Shown: positions 1-26,251 of the stretch, piece after piece
Layout: the number at the start of each line of letters is the position of its first letter
How positions within the stretch are numbered: position 1 is the first letter of the stretch
Source of the DNA: Amoebidium appalachense
Taxonomy: Eukaryota; Ichthyosporea
Reading direction: 5' to 3'
Assembly: GCA_963693365.1 (NCBI GenBank)
Contig: CAVNZM010000004.1
Location: 7,998,001 to 8,062,000 of the forward strand
DNA: 64,000 nt
Program-made: the position numbers and the translations under genes
Notes under the pieces: generated by a model
What the model was told of the DNA's origin: nothing
Seen by the model: only the letters and a program-made list of their open reading frames with translations
Databases searched by the model: none

Positions 1-449
1 TTTTTTTTCTTCTTTTTTTTCCCCCCCTTTATCAAGAAGGCACAAAACAAGAACTAGGGGTTTATTTCCCAAGTTGTGCGGTCCTTCCTGACGAAATCGT
101 CTGTGCTCTATCCCTATGGCATCTGGGATACGAGAGGATGTCTTTTGGGTTTTCGAAGTTTTGGTCTTTGATTAACGTGTAGATAGTGAAGACGGATGTA
201 GTGGGCTTGGTTTGCTGAGCGGGGGAGGTGTGTGCGTGTTGGGCAGGAGGGGAGGGGAGGGGGTGGGTGGGGGGGGGGGGGGGGGGGGGGGGGAGAGAGA
301 GAGAGAGAGACAGAGAGAGAGAGAACGAGAGAGAGAGAGGCAGGCGGAAGGACAGGGGGAGAGGGGGAAGGAGGGAGGGTGGGGGGAGGGGGAGGAGGGG
401 GGGATCAGGGAGGATTCGTCAATTTCTAACCATCATATCACCCCTCCAG
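1..449. other. No gene recognised; G-run and (GA)n tract
   Basis: This stretch probably lies within an intron of the nucleoporin gene that follows. Positions 1-200 are ordinary mixed sequence in which I could not find an exon with good splice sites. Positions 262-345 are a G run grading into a (GA)n tract, followed by G-rich sequence to about 400. The stretch ends at the acceptor CCTCCAG (449) of the first supportable exon. Confidence 0.5.
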
Positions 450-15397
<14,948 letters not shown>

Positions 15398-18300
15398 GTT
15401 TTAGGAAAAAGCGAGAAGTGAGAATAGACCTCTCCCTTATTTTCACGCTCGACAAGTAGGTAACCTGGGCGAGAGTTTTTGTGCTGGTGTTATCGACGCC
15501 CAGCGCGGAACAACGTGTTTTCGTTGTGACACATTTCACGTTTTGAGGTTTAAGAAATCGGGAGGTAAGGCCTGCGGGCAGCTTTTAGGCGGTATTCGCA
15601 AGCCTTAAACAGTAAAACGGTGATGGTGGAGAGAAGCAATGTGAAGGTGAAAGAAAGGAATCCCCAAGCTGGAAAGCATGTGCACCGTTTGTCCCGAACT
15701 CAGAATGGGGAGCGCCCTGCACACATCTGTGCGCAGACCTACCACTACTACTAAAGGAGACCACACATCACACCAGTCTCTACCCCTATAATGCTCAACA
15801 TCTCACGCGAATTGAAAATTGAAAATTCATGTTTACATTCCCTCTCTAGAAAAAAAGCTCCGTTCTGCCGGTCTCGCGGCTGCTGAACCGTTGAGGTGCC
15901 ACGCACAGCCCATGCGACTGAGACAACGAAAGAAAAATGTGGGGGACTTTACCAGGATTTTCAAATTCATTGGGTTAAATTAATTCGGCCGAAGTCAGCC
16001 CGGGCATTTTTAAAATGAACTTTTGTCAGTAATTTCTTGATAAAGCTAGGATAATTATTAAAATGATTTATATTATTTGTTTGATTACATTTATATGGCT
16101 TACTGCTTACCATTGCGGGGCAATAGTATTTGAGACTACAAAATGATGCCATATATAATGCTAATGCAAATTGGTGAGGCTGGGATTGAACCATTGCACC
16201 CCCCCTAGTGTTCGTACCGTTTTTGATTGGTTGACATCTCGTTCAGCGGGAGTGTGAAATTGGCGCGATGCCGATGTGCCACGTGGCCGCCCTTATTTAG
16301 AGCCGGCGCGTTGGTTTCTTCAAACCTTTAACGGTTACTATTACCTTTGGTTGTAACATAATACATCCGTGTATTTATATTTATTCACACTTGTAAACTG
16401 TGTGAGCCGCTGCTTTGATTACAGTGGGCTCAGTTCAGGCAGAATCTGACCGGTCCCCCGCTCGGCTGAGTCGGCTCGCTCAAAAGAATGTCGGGACAGA
16501 AATAGCAACAGCTCGAATCGATGCACACATGGAATATTAATCTCATTGGAATCCTTGAAAAACGTTGTAAATCATCTTTTTTACAGCTACATTATTTTTA
16601 TGTTTTTATATAGCCTGATTTCTTCACTTTTGCCAACTCAAGTATTAAAAGTTTATAAGGGGGCTTATGCTTATTTCATTAGCATTGGAGTATTGAGCCA
16701 TTGAGCCAGTAAGATGGGGACAGTACTGGGCGCAATCACATCTCATTGGCTCACTCGGTGTCCAATCATCTGGCGGTATGCCACCACAAGGGGTTTGTGT
16801 GGTGTCTCAATCAGTACGCACTCTTTTTGCTCTTGGTCAAAGAAAAGGAAACTTTTGAACTTGATTTGAAAGAAACAACGTGGAAATTTCAGGCGCTCCC
16901 AGTGGCAGAGCTTGAAGTTTCTTACAGTCAGGTCATTTTGCACAAACTGCATGGACTCAGCCGTGTACGCGCAGGCAGCATCCGGAATAATACATGTGCA
17001 TCATGTGCATTTCAGCATGCTCTGTCACCTGCACACCGTTACACCCGGATGTCACCCACGCCTACTATTTATGGCGTACACAGCATCTTGAATATCCCAA
17101 TTAGGCAAACGCGTGGGGCTGCACAGTGTATGCTGCCTCCCCTGCCCCGGGGGAGGAGGGGCGGGGGGGTGGGGGTGGGGGACTGGGGGGAGAAGTCCGA
17201 GCCCTTTATGAGCCACCATTCAAAGACTCTCAGCCCCAGGCCGAACGGTTCCCCAGCACATCCAGATCGTTACTATACCCAACAAACTCGTGTATGATAC
17301 CGATGACGGTCACTCAGTCAGTATATATGTCCTTTCTACTTCAGATCCCACCTTCACGTCGCAAGAGGTTTTTTGTTGAAAAGTGCACGTGTTGTTGTTT
17401 GGGGGGGGAGGCGGGGGCCGGGGGTAGGGGGGGTAGGGGGGGGGGGGGGGTCAGGGAGGGGGGTTTAGAAGAAAATTTTGTTTTGTGTTGTGTCATCTTC
17501 AATTTTAGGATTTAGGGGCGGGGGCAAGGGCGAGGGGTGTCAAGGGGGGAAGGGAGGGAGGACTTGATCACTCAAGGGGGGAGAGGGGGCCGGGGGGGGG
17601 GGGGGGGGGGGCGGGGGGGCGGGGGGATCCCCGGGGGAGGGGGAGGGCGTCGACCACGGCCCGAGCCTGCACGGCCCCCTTCCGCCGGAAGGGGATTGGG
17701 GTTTTACACAGTCCAAACATTGGGGAAACGGATGGAAGTCCCACTGCGCCTGCCCCTCGTGTGCACACATATGGTTTATTACTGCGTTTTCCAGCACGAA
17801 CGGCTTGTTACATAGACGAAGGGTGCCGCATGCGCCGGCCGGTCGGCCTTTGGGCAGGCTATACCGGCAACGGAATTCCAGGATATATATGCACCAACGT
17901 TTCACGTGAATGCACGTAGAGGCTCAGAAAACTCAATGAAACACCCAGTAAACCATACTGAGCCGAATCTAGCTGAAAGTCTATCACTGAGAACCCATCT
18001 CCTGAACTGAGGAGCATCCGCTGTTAGAGACTCTACATAGCTAGGAAAAAAAGCTAGCTAGGCTAACTAGGGGGAGTACCCCCGTGAGCAACACCACATC
18101 TACCCCCTATAAGGTACCACGGAACAAGGTATTTATTTTGGTGGGGCCTGTAGGCAAACGTCATAACACCACAAGTGACTGAGCTAAACTATTGTAATGT
18201 CATACGTTCACAAATTAAAAGCGTCTACCTGACAATTAGCTATCCAAAGTCTATCACGCATATATGATGCTAGGCTCCTCCCCCTCCCTTGCCGGGTTAC

Positions 18301-18542
18301 CAAACTAAGAGAGGTCCTCGTAAACACCCATCATTACTGGTTAAAAAAAAAAAAAACGGCCTTACAGTTAGGCTAAACCCACATGGTACTGCAGCTAATT
18401 ACTGTGGTTGCTCCGGATATATCGATCAGGAAGTGCACAAGCGAATTCCAGACATTTATAATCTAAGGCATCCGAGAAATATAGAGAGAGAGAGACAGAG
18501 AGGGTGGGGACCTGGTTGGGGAAGGAGGAACCCAAGTTCGGG

Positions 18543-18628
<86 letters not shown>

Positions 18629-18800
18629 TATTAGTAACCGTTTGCACCCGAGCATGCACAGGTGTCTCGGATCCCAAGGGACCCCCCGCCTCCCCCCCCC
18701 CCCCCCCTCCCCCCCCCCCCCCCCCCCGGCCCACCACCCCCTCCTTCCCCTCCACCCCTCCCCAAACCCTCCCCTCCGTTCCCCCCCTTCGGGTTCCGGC
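15398..18800. other. Upstream of the cyclin gene; no supportable gene
   Basis: This starts with the 5' flank of the cyclin gene and is largely unique sequence to about 17100. An E2F-like ATTGGCGCGA lies at about 16259, roughly 860 nt upstream of the cyclin ATG. G-rich tracts fill 17155-17200 and 17400-17650, a (GT)n plus poly(G) tract lies at 18547-18626, and a poly(C) tract at 18690-18727. Several ORFs of 60-180 codons exist, but none shows domain-like composition or splice support. Confidence 0.6.
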
Positions 18801-19011
18801 CCCCAAAACAAAGCGGAATAAAAGAGATTAATGTTTTTAGCACTCTTCGATACTGCTTTGATTTGCATCGAAATCACCAAACGTGTACATTCAATTGCAA
18901 CTTCGGAAGCTTTAGAGTAATGCAGGGTGCTACAGCTATTGTATGACTAAGTATCCGAAAATTTTTATTCGGACTGCCCCCCCCTCCCCCCCCGCTACCC
19001 CCTCACTCCTT

Positions 19012-19043
<32 letters not shown>

Positions 19044-19785
19044 CCCTCCCCCCCTCTTAAAACGAGAGAGAGAGAGAGAGAGATGGACGGACAGCTAGAA
19101 AAACAAAAAAGAAATTTCAAAGAAAGAAAGGATAAAAAGAACCCGTCTCCACAGGGCCTCCGTGTCTATCTATGCCCCATTGTGTCTGTTACATGCACCG
19201 TGAATCAGATGTTGCCTTTTTTTTTCACTTCGTGTGATCAGTGACTCTCGTGGCAACTTCAAACATCCCCCCCCCCCCCCCCCCCTCCCCCCCTCCCCCT
19301 TCTCCCCCGCGCCCCGGCCCACAAAACAAAGGGAAACAATATAGGTCAAAGTTTTTGGCTCTCTGCAAAACTGCAATATTGGTTTGCATCGAAATCTCCA
19401 AACGTATACACTCAACTAAACTATGAAAGCTTTAGAGTAATCACAGCAGGTTAGCTATTGTAGTAGTGAATACTAGTATTAAACTACCCGAAAACTTTCA
19501 TTTCGGACTTGCCTCCCCTCCCCCCCCTCCCCCCCCCCCCCCCCCGTCTACCCCTCACTCCCCCTCCCCCCCCTCCCACCCAGCCCAAAAAAAAAGAGGG
19601 GGGACAGCTAGAAAAACGAAAAAGAAAGAAAGAAAGGATTAAAAAAACCCGTCTTCACAAGGACTCCGAGCCTATCTATGCCCACTTGTGTCTGTCACAT
19701 GCACCGAGAATCACGATTGCTACTTTTTGACCACTCTTTCTAATCAAACGTGTGTTCAGTAACACTTGTGGCAACTTCAAACACC
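18801..19785. repeat. Degenerate ~465-nt tandem duplication
   Basis: Unit 1 (about 18801-19267) and unit 2 (about 19321-19785) share, in the same order: AAAACAAAG..., TTTGCATCGAAATC(A/T)CCAAACGT, GAAGCTTTAGAGTAAT or GAAAGCTTTAGAGTAAT, TA(T)CCGAAAA...TTCGGACT, a C-rich block, GACAGCTAGAAAAAC, CTATCTATGCCC, TGTGTCTGT(T/C)ACATGCACCG and GTGGCAACTTCAAACA. The copies differ by many substitutions and indels, so the duplication is old. No coding potential is apparent. Confidence 0.75.
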
Positions 19786-22700
19786 CCCACATCCCCCCCT
19801 CCCCCCTCTCCCCCCCCTCCCCCCACCTCCCCCTTCCCCTCCCCCCCCCCCCCCTCCCTCCCTCCCTCCCCCCCCCCCCCCCCCCGCCGCCGCCGCCGCC
19901 GCATCCTGCCCGAGTCCCCACCCTATAGTATGATCTCGTCACAACCACCTCCCTTACTTGTACCCGTCTTGCATCGCATGTGTTTGTATGATGCCTTACT
20001 AAGACACCCTCCCCCCCCCCCCCCCCCCCCCCCCCCGCTCTCCCCCCCCGAACCCCCCCTCGCCTCTCTTTCTTATCTCTCCCTCCCTCCTTCCCCCCCC
20101 CCTCTCTGTCCCTTCCCCCACCTGTCTCTTTCTTCTTTCTCTCCCCCCTCCCCCCCCCCCCCCCCCCCCTCTCTCCCCCCTCCCCCCCCCCCCCTTCCCC
20201 CAATCCCCCCCCCCTTCTCATTCTCTCTCTCGCAAGCACCCACACACAGACACCACACTTCGCATCCTCACACCTCAAATACAAACACGAAAACTCGTTC
20301 AAATGGTTATAGTCACGCACTTTAAGTTAACAAGTAGAATGACAAGCAATCTGAAAAAGAACTACACAGATAGACTGATGATATCCAGGACAGACACTGT
20401 GATTCGCGCACGTCCGCACACATGCACGCACTCGCGCACACACACGTACACACGTCCGCATGCAAGCACGCACGCACGCACGCACACACGTACACACGTA
20501 CGCTTGCACACATGCACGCACACACACACACACGTATACACGTACGCAGGCACGCATGCACGCAGGCACTCACTTTTTTCAACCACAGCAAGGACACTCA
20601 TATCCTACACACACACACCCACGTTTTCAACTGCCACTGTATGATAAATTTAAGGTGTGGTGGTACTATCATCAGGTGCGATCATACACATAGACACACA
20701 ATTCACCTGCCCTCGTTTCTCAGTCATAAACCAACGGTCTCTCTCTTTCTCCCCCGACGACGACGACAGTGAGAGATACAAAGGGGGAGTGAGACCCTAA
20801 CAAAGCGTCCGTGTGTGCATAATGCCACAGTCGCATATGTGATGATATCTTCTTTTATAGGCATATGGAAATATTACCATATAAAGCTGGCACGTACTGA
20901 CGGTGCCTGGGCTGCTTTGAACTTCACGTTCGCCTCACACCCACTTACACTCTCGCGACCGCGTGCATGCTTTCTCTCGCGGCGGCTCTACGGTCCCGAG
21001 AGTCCAGTGTTCGCTGTGTGTGTAAGGAAAAATACGAGTCACCTCAGTAGGTGACAGCATATAAAGGCATCCTGAGGAAATGACGGCCGCTGAGTCTTTA
21101 ACGTTACTGTAGGTCAACTGCCAACCACTCAGTAGGATTTCGCGAACCAATGACATCACATATCTAATTTGAGATATTCCTAAGCTTCGGTTATACATAA
21201 ACGGGTTGCAAATGTTAACGTTAGACAAAATGTGTGCACCGACGGTTTGATTATTTATTGCTGTTGGCCGTCATCTGACGGTCTGAGGTCCGGCGGCCCC
21301 ATTTGATCGAACTAACGGCCCCGTCGGTACCGCGTTTTCCAAGTGCAGCCACTTATATGGTGGCATTTGTAAGTACAAAATGCCATGGGAGGCTCAACAT
21401 CATAAGTTAAGTACTTTGCGATGAGCATACTGTTCATCGATAGGGATACCCCTTCCCCCACCACCACCAATCACACACACGCACGGCACCACCACCATAA
21501 GAATGTGGATGCGGTTCATGTTCACGTTTTGGCAGCCGCTGTCCTACTTTAATTAAGGAATTTATGGCCTGGACCCCCAGGAGTGCCAGAGTATACAACA
21601 ATAGTGCACGAGTTGGCATATGCATTTCGCACGCACGTGCACAGCACGATTCTTCATTAGTTGCACATCTTTGGTTTACACAGGTTGCACGAGCACATAG
21701 CATACATAGTTAGGTACGATCGTTTATTTGTGCTTTATCTCCCTTTATTTCATAAGCATGTCCGGCATGCTCTTGTTTGCCCTCTGTTATTCATTAGGCA
21801 CGTGTGGTATTCATAGTTTGTTTAGCTATTGGCGATAGCGAGAGGAAAGCACGCATCCGACGATTGTTGTGCATGCTTTTCATGTTTTCTGTGTTTTGTC
21901 TGCGATTGGACCGTATGAGGGGAATGCAGTTTGATTTCCGTTCATGTACGTGTCGTTATATGATTGGTCAGATTTATAGTATTCATAGTATTTGCCAATC
22001 AGATGCGCAAATACCTTTGGATAGATCTGTATTCATGGAATCTGCCTGCGGCAGATAAATAGTTGAGAATCGAGCATAATAAATTAGACGTAGATTGACA
22101 GAACATGCAACTGTGTTTCTACCTCTCCACACTACCCTCTCTGTTAGTGCTGTGGCATCGTGCATTGCCCAGCACCACTCTGCACGTGTTTATGTCTGTT
22201 AGTTTAGTGGCCTGATCACCCACGTATACTCTCATTCATATGCATGTGTGCCCAGGTACGTGTTAGTTGTAGTGTGTGCACTCTGCTAGTCAGGCGAGAA
22301 TAGTAGGGGCTTTTGCCGTAAGTCAGCACTTTTCTTGCAAGGAGAAGGGGGGAGGGGGGGGGGGGGGGGGGGAGGGGGCGGGGGGAGGGGGGAGGGCGGG
22401 GAAGGGGGGAGGGGGGGGGTGGAGGGGATGGGGGCCTAGGCCTACCTGGGGGCTTCCGGGGGGGGGGGGGGGGGGGGGGGGGGTGCGCGTGGGAAGCCCG
22501 GGGGTGGGGCGGGGTGGGTTGTGTGTGTTTGGGAGAGGGGGGGATGAGGGGCCGTGGGCATGACATGACGCATATCTAAGATGGGGCACGGGAAGAGAGG
22601 GAAGGGGAGGGGGAGGGGGGGGGGGGGGGGGGGGGGCAAGCATGAGAACAAATCATCCAGTCCACCAACAAGAACATCCTATAGCTACTCATGATCTGCT

Positions 22701-24000
22701 TGTAGCCGTGGTGCATATATAGTCTTTGAAAGCCCTAATCAAGACCGATTAGGCCTTGTCATGTACATCTTCGTGGGCACTCTCAATGGCCCGGAGCCCC
22801 CGGGGGGTGGGGGGTGGGGTGAGGGGGAGGGGGGAGAGGGGAGGGTGGGGGTGAGGGGAGGGTTGGCCGGGGGCGGCCGGGCCCGGGTGCTGGGAGGGGA
22901 GGAGGGGGAGGGGGAGGGGGGCTAAGATCTAAGGGGCAGCGGCCCCCGGGGAGGGAGGGAGAATGGGGATAGGGAGCGGAGGTAGGGTGGGGAGGGGGGA
23001 GGGGTCTGATAAAAAGGGCCGGGGGAGGGGGAGGGGGGAGGGGGAGGAGGGGGGGATTAGTGGGAGAGGGAGGGGAAAGGGTTGTCTTTTTTTTTTTTTT
23101 TGTGTGTGTGTGTGGGGGGGGGGGGGGGGGGGGGGGGGGGAGGGGAAGGGGGGGGGGGGGGGGGGGGGGGGGGCATGAATGAGAAACTTTGATGAGTTGG
23201 ACTCAGTCTGCCATAAAAATGTCACTGTTTTATAAACATCGGTTTGGCCGCCAGCATTTCGTTATTGGTAGCTGGGATTCTTAATAACGGACGGCTTCTG
23301 CAATACAGTATGTTGAAATAGTCAGGCAGGCGAGGTAATCATGGGCTCCTTATCATGTAGAGCGGATCACTGTGAAAAGAAATTTCAAGCAACGGATCAC
23401 AATGCGACTCAGCCCAGTCAGGCCGCATTATAGAGAAGTGCATGTATGTAGCTTGCCTACGACTGGTATTAAGTACTGTATGTAATAGTAAATTAGATAA
23501 GGCAGCTATCGCTGTATGTGGGCTTCAAATACTAAAAATGATATTTCTGATAAGACTGTTTCGAGAGCAGCTGCCGGTACCCACGTGTGTGCGTCCAAAA
23601 CAGATGTGTGACTCCACCCTTGAAAATAAGAGCTACGGTAACCTTTAAAAATTTAAAAGTTAGCAGCATTGAGTTTCTATAATCATCATGCATATGCCAC
23701 ATGTAATGGTGTGTGTGTGTGTTGACCTAGGCAAAACTTTGTATGTGTGTGAATGTGTGTGTGTGTGAAGGGGAGGAGGGGGGGGAGGGGGGTGGCTTCT
23801 CAGACTCAAAACGGGAATTTGCTTCAAAACGTGCATTGCCAATGTCTTGTTTATTACAGAGTCAAATCATTAGTATAATTTAAATTTTTATTTTAATTTA
23901 AATCTTATTTTTAGGGAGGGGGGGTAGGGGAGGGGGGAGGGGGAAAGGGGGGGAGGGGGGGGGGGGGGGGCAGGGGCAGGAGGAATTGTTCGAAGGAGGT

Positions 24001-24041
<41 letters not shown>

Positions 24042-24051
24042 GGAGGAGGGG

Positions 24052-24087
<36 letters not shown>

Positions 24088-25018
24088 CGGCTTTAACAAT
24101 TTGTGGGTGGGACCCCTACATTGATTAGAAAAGAGCAGAGTTACTGATAGTAATAATCATTAGTAGGCAACAGGCAAGGGCAGTGGGAAAGGCCGGGGCC
24201 GGGTTGGCAGCAGAAAGCGGAAGCAAGAGAGGGGGTGAAGGGGGGTTGTTTCTCACAGTGACGCGTGCAGCGCTGCTCTCAGACCGCAGTACCACTGAAA
24301 ATATCAAAAGAGGAGTACGGTGCAGGACAGAAAAAAGGGATTTGGTTGAGAGGGATGGAGGGGGGGGGGGGGGGGAGGGAGGGGAAAGAGAGAAAGAGAG
24401 GGGGGGGGGTGGGGAGGGAGGGAAAAGAGAGAAAGAGAGGGGGGCGGGGGGGTGGAAGGGTTGGGGCACGCACGTGGGAAGACTCGGAGACCATATGGTA
24501 TTTATATAGCAACTCAAAGGATTGTTTTTGTGTACAAGTATGGGGCTGTGCAATGATGATGGAAGGAGGTCTCTGCATCTAAATGACACGTCATATGAAA
24601 GCCTCCCCCCCCCCCCTGCAAATACAACCGGGGCACTGTGAAACAAAACCTTGTTGCTTTAACGAGGTATTCTCCACAAATACAAACTGATGTGCAAGCC
24701 TATTTTAACGGTAGAAATAATCTGTTGTTTGGGATACACAGGATCTACACAGTATTGCCTATGTCCAATCAATATATTCAGTGACTATGGGAAAACAGTC
24801 CAATAAGCTACAAACTAAACTTTGCTTACATTACAACTATAGTTTTTTGATGACCCCTCCTCCCCCACTCCCCCCCCCCCCCCCCCACCACCTCCCTTTT
24901 TTTTCATGGTGAACAGAAAATCTCTAAAGCTTACACCCACTATTATGGTGTCAGTTTAAAAGTGTTCTTCTGACAGTTTGGGCTGCATTCACGTGACCAA
25001 AACCTCAAGGCAATCCCA
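19786..25018. other. Intergenic; C- and G-rich tracts and unique sequence, no supportable gene
   Basis: It holds C-rich blocks at 19786-20215, ACGT-rich CA repeats at 20400-20560, unique sequence at 20600-22330, G-rich blocks at 22345-22640 and 22800-23175, more unique sequence at 23180-23900, and poly(G) at 23920-24090 and 24358-24455. The unique parts have no exon-like segments that I could join. Confidence 0.6.
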
Positions 25019-26251
25019 TCAATTTGCGCAGCAGAATTCGGTGCCGCACGCCATGGTTGAGCTAGCCCGTGGCTTGCACCTCAGCATTCCCTTGGTTTTC
25101 GGGTCCGAATAATACGTGTTGCATCTTACAATATCAGAACACAGCACAAAGGAAGAAGACGAGTAGTCAGGTGTCGGGTCGGGTTTTGGGACAACTTGAG
25201 TCGTGGTTTTCTTTGCAGTAGTTTTTGTAATTTTGTCGGGTTGCGGATTGTTTGCGGCGCAGCAGTAGCCCGTCGTGCAGGCACCCGTCCCGGTATACGT
25301 ATACCCTTGGCCCTGTTTGCATTTCTTGCTGCCCCCGTCCGAAGAATCCTTCTTGTATTTCGAGCACGCAACCACCGTGTCGCACCGAGCGATCTTAGTG
25401 GGGACGATGTCAGCCTGGGCAGCATTCGTTTTGCAGCAGAATTTCTTCGAGCAAGTGGTAGACAACCCCTTGACCATCTGGCAGCGCAAGATACCCTTGT
25501 CTATGGGGTCTATGTAGTACGTCTTGCACGACTTGATCACCTTGCTACACCTCACAACAGTGGTGGTAGGCGTAGGATCGGCGGCGATGGATGAGGTGGT
25601 AGGGGGAGGTGGGGGAGGAGCACAACACGTGTTGTTCATGCATGATTGAGTGGACCCTGTGCGCGGCTTGCACCGCATTATACCCCCCTTCTTGTCGTCG
25701 ACTTTGTAGTAGGAGCAATTCACAGCTGTGTTGCACCGAACGAAAGAATTCCCTGTGTTTGAATTTGCGCCTGAGGCGATAACCAAAGGCACGGCGTCGG
25801 CGGAGATTGCCTGATCGGTCGTATCTGTGAAATCGATGAAGTATGAGTTGTCAGAGTTGTCTACGCTGGGCACGTCCACTTCGCCCGAATTCGCCGTGTC
25901 GGTGTTTCCCGCGCTATCCGTGCTGGTTTCAGTGACGTCTGTGTTGTCTGTGTTGTCTGTGTTTCCTGAGTTGTCCGTGTTTTCAGAGGTGGAGGAGTCG
26001 CTGTTGTCTCCGCTGTCGTCTGTATTTTCGTTGTTGCTGCTGGTGTCATAATTGCAGCAGTAGTCAGTGGAGCACGCCATGGTGGAGGTTTTGCGCGGTT
26101 TGCAGCGCCTAATTCCACCGACCTTGGGGTCGTCGTTGTATGATGAACATTCAATGATGTCGTTGCAACGAACGAAACTGGACGCCGAGAAAACGGTTTG
26201 GGAAAGGGTGAGAACGGCCACGAGGCACGCGGCAAGGGCTTGCTGCTTCAT
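25019..26251 (-). CDS. Secreted protein with five six-cysteine modules; family not recognised
   Basis: An intronless ORF of 410 codons with its own ATG and stop. Residues 1-23 form a signal peptide (MKQQALAACLVAVLTLSQ..., cleavage probably after FSA). Five modules follow at about 26-66, 170-210, 232-273, 287-331 and 368-408. Their spacing is C-x5(6)-C-x14-C-x9(13)-C-x4-CC. Shared features are S/T-F-V-R-C at the start, Y near the second Cys, GG(I/M)xRCKPR in the middle and a closing CC. Modules 1 and 2 are separated by about 100 residues rich in Asn, Asp, Ser, Thr and Gly. The others have short Pro/Thr/Lys linkers. The even Cys number and signal peptide suggest extracellular, disulfide-bonded domains. 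Possible roles are cell-wall, matrix or carbohydrate-binding proteins, but I infer no function. It contains none of the microsatellites that fill its surroundings. Confidence 0.85.
   Translation of the reverse strand: MKQQALAACLVAVLTLSQTVFSASSFVRCNDIIECSSYNDDPKVGGIRRCKPRKTSTMACSTDYCCNYDTSSNNENTDDSGDNSDSSTSENTDNSGNTDNTDNTDVTETSTDSAGNTDTANSGEVDVPSVDNSDNSYFIDFTDTTDQAISADAVPLVIASGANSNTGNSFVRCNTAVNCSYYKVDDKKGGIMRCKPRTGSTQSCMNNTCCAPPPPPPTTSSIAADPTPTTTVVRCSKVIKSCKTYYIDPIDKGILRCQMVKGLSTTCSKKFCCKTNAAQADIVPTKIARCDTVVACSKYKKDSSDGGSKKCKQGQGYTYTGTGACTTGYCCAANNPQPDKITKTTAKKTTTQVVPKPDPTPDYSSSSFVLCSDIVRCNTYYSDPKTKGMLRCKPRASSTMACGTEFCCAN

Noticed and set aside
16160-16200. tRNA-like B-box GGTTCAATCC on the minus strand
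   Set aside because: The surrounding bases do not form a T-arm or the rest of a cloverleaf, and no A-box is found.
16746-17297. 183-codon plus-strand ORF upstream of the cyclin gene
   Set aside because: It runs from mixed sequence into a G-rich tract. It has no recognisable motif and no supporting neighbour exon.
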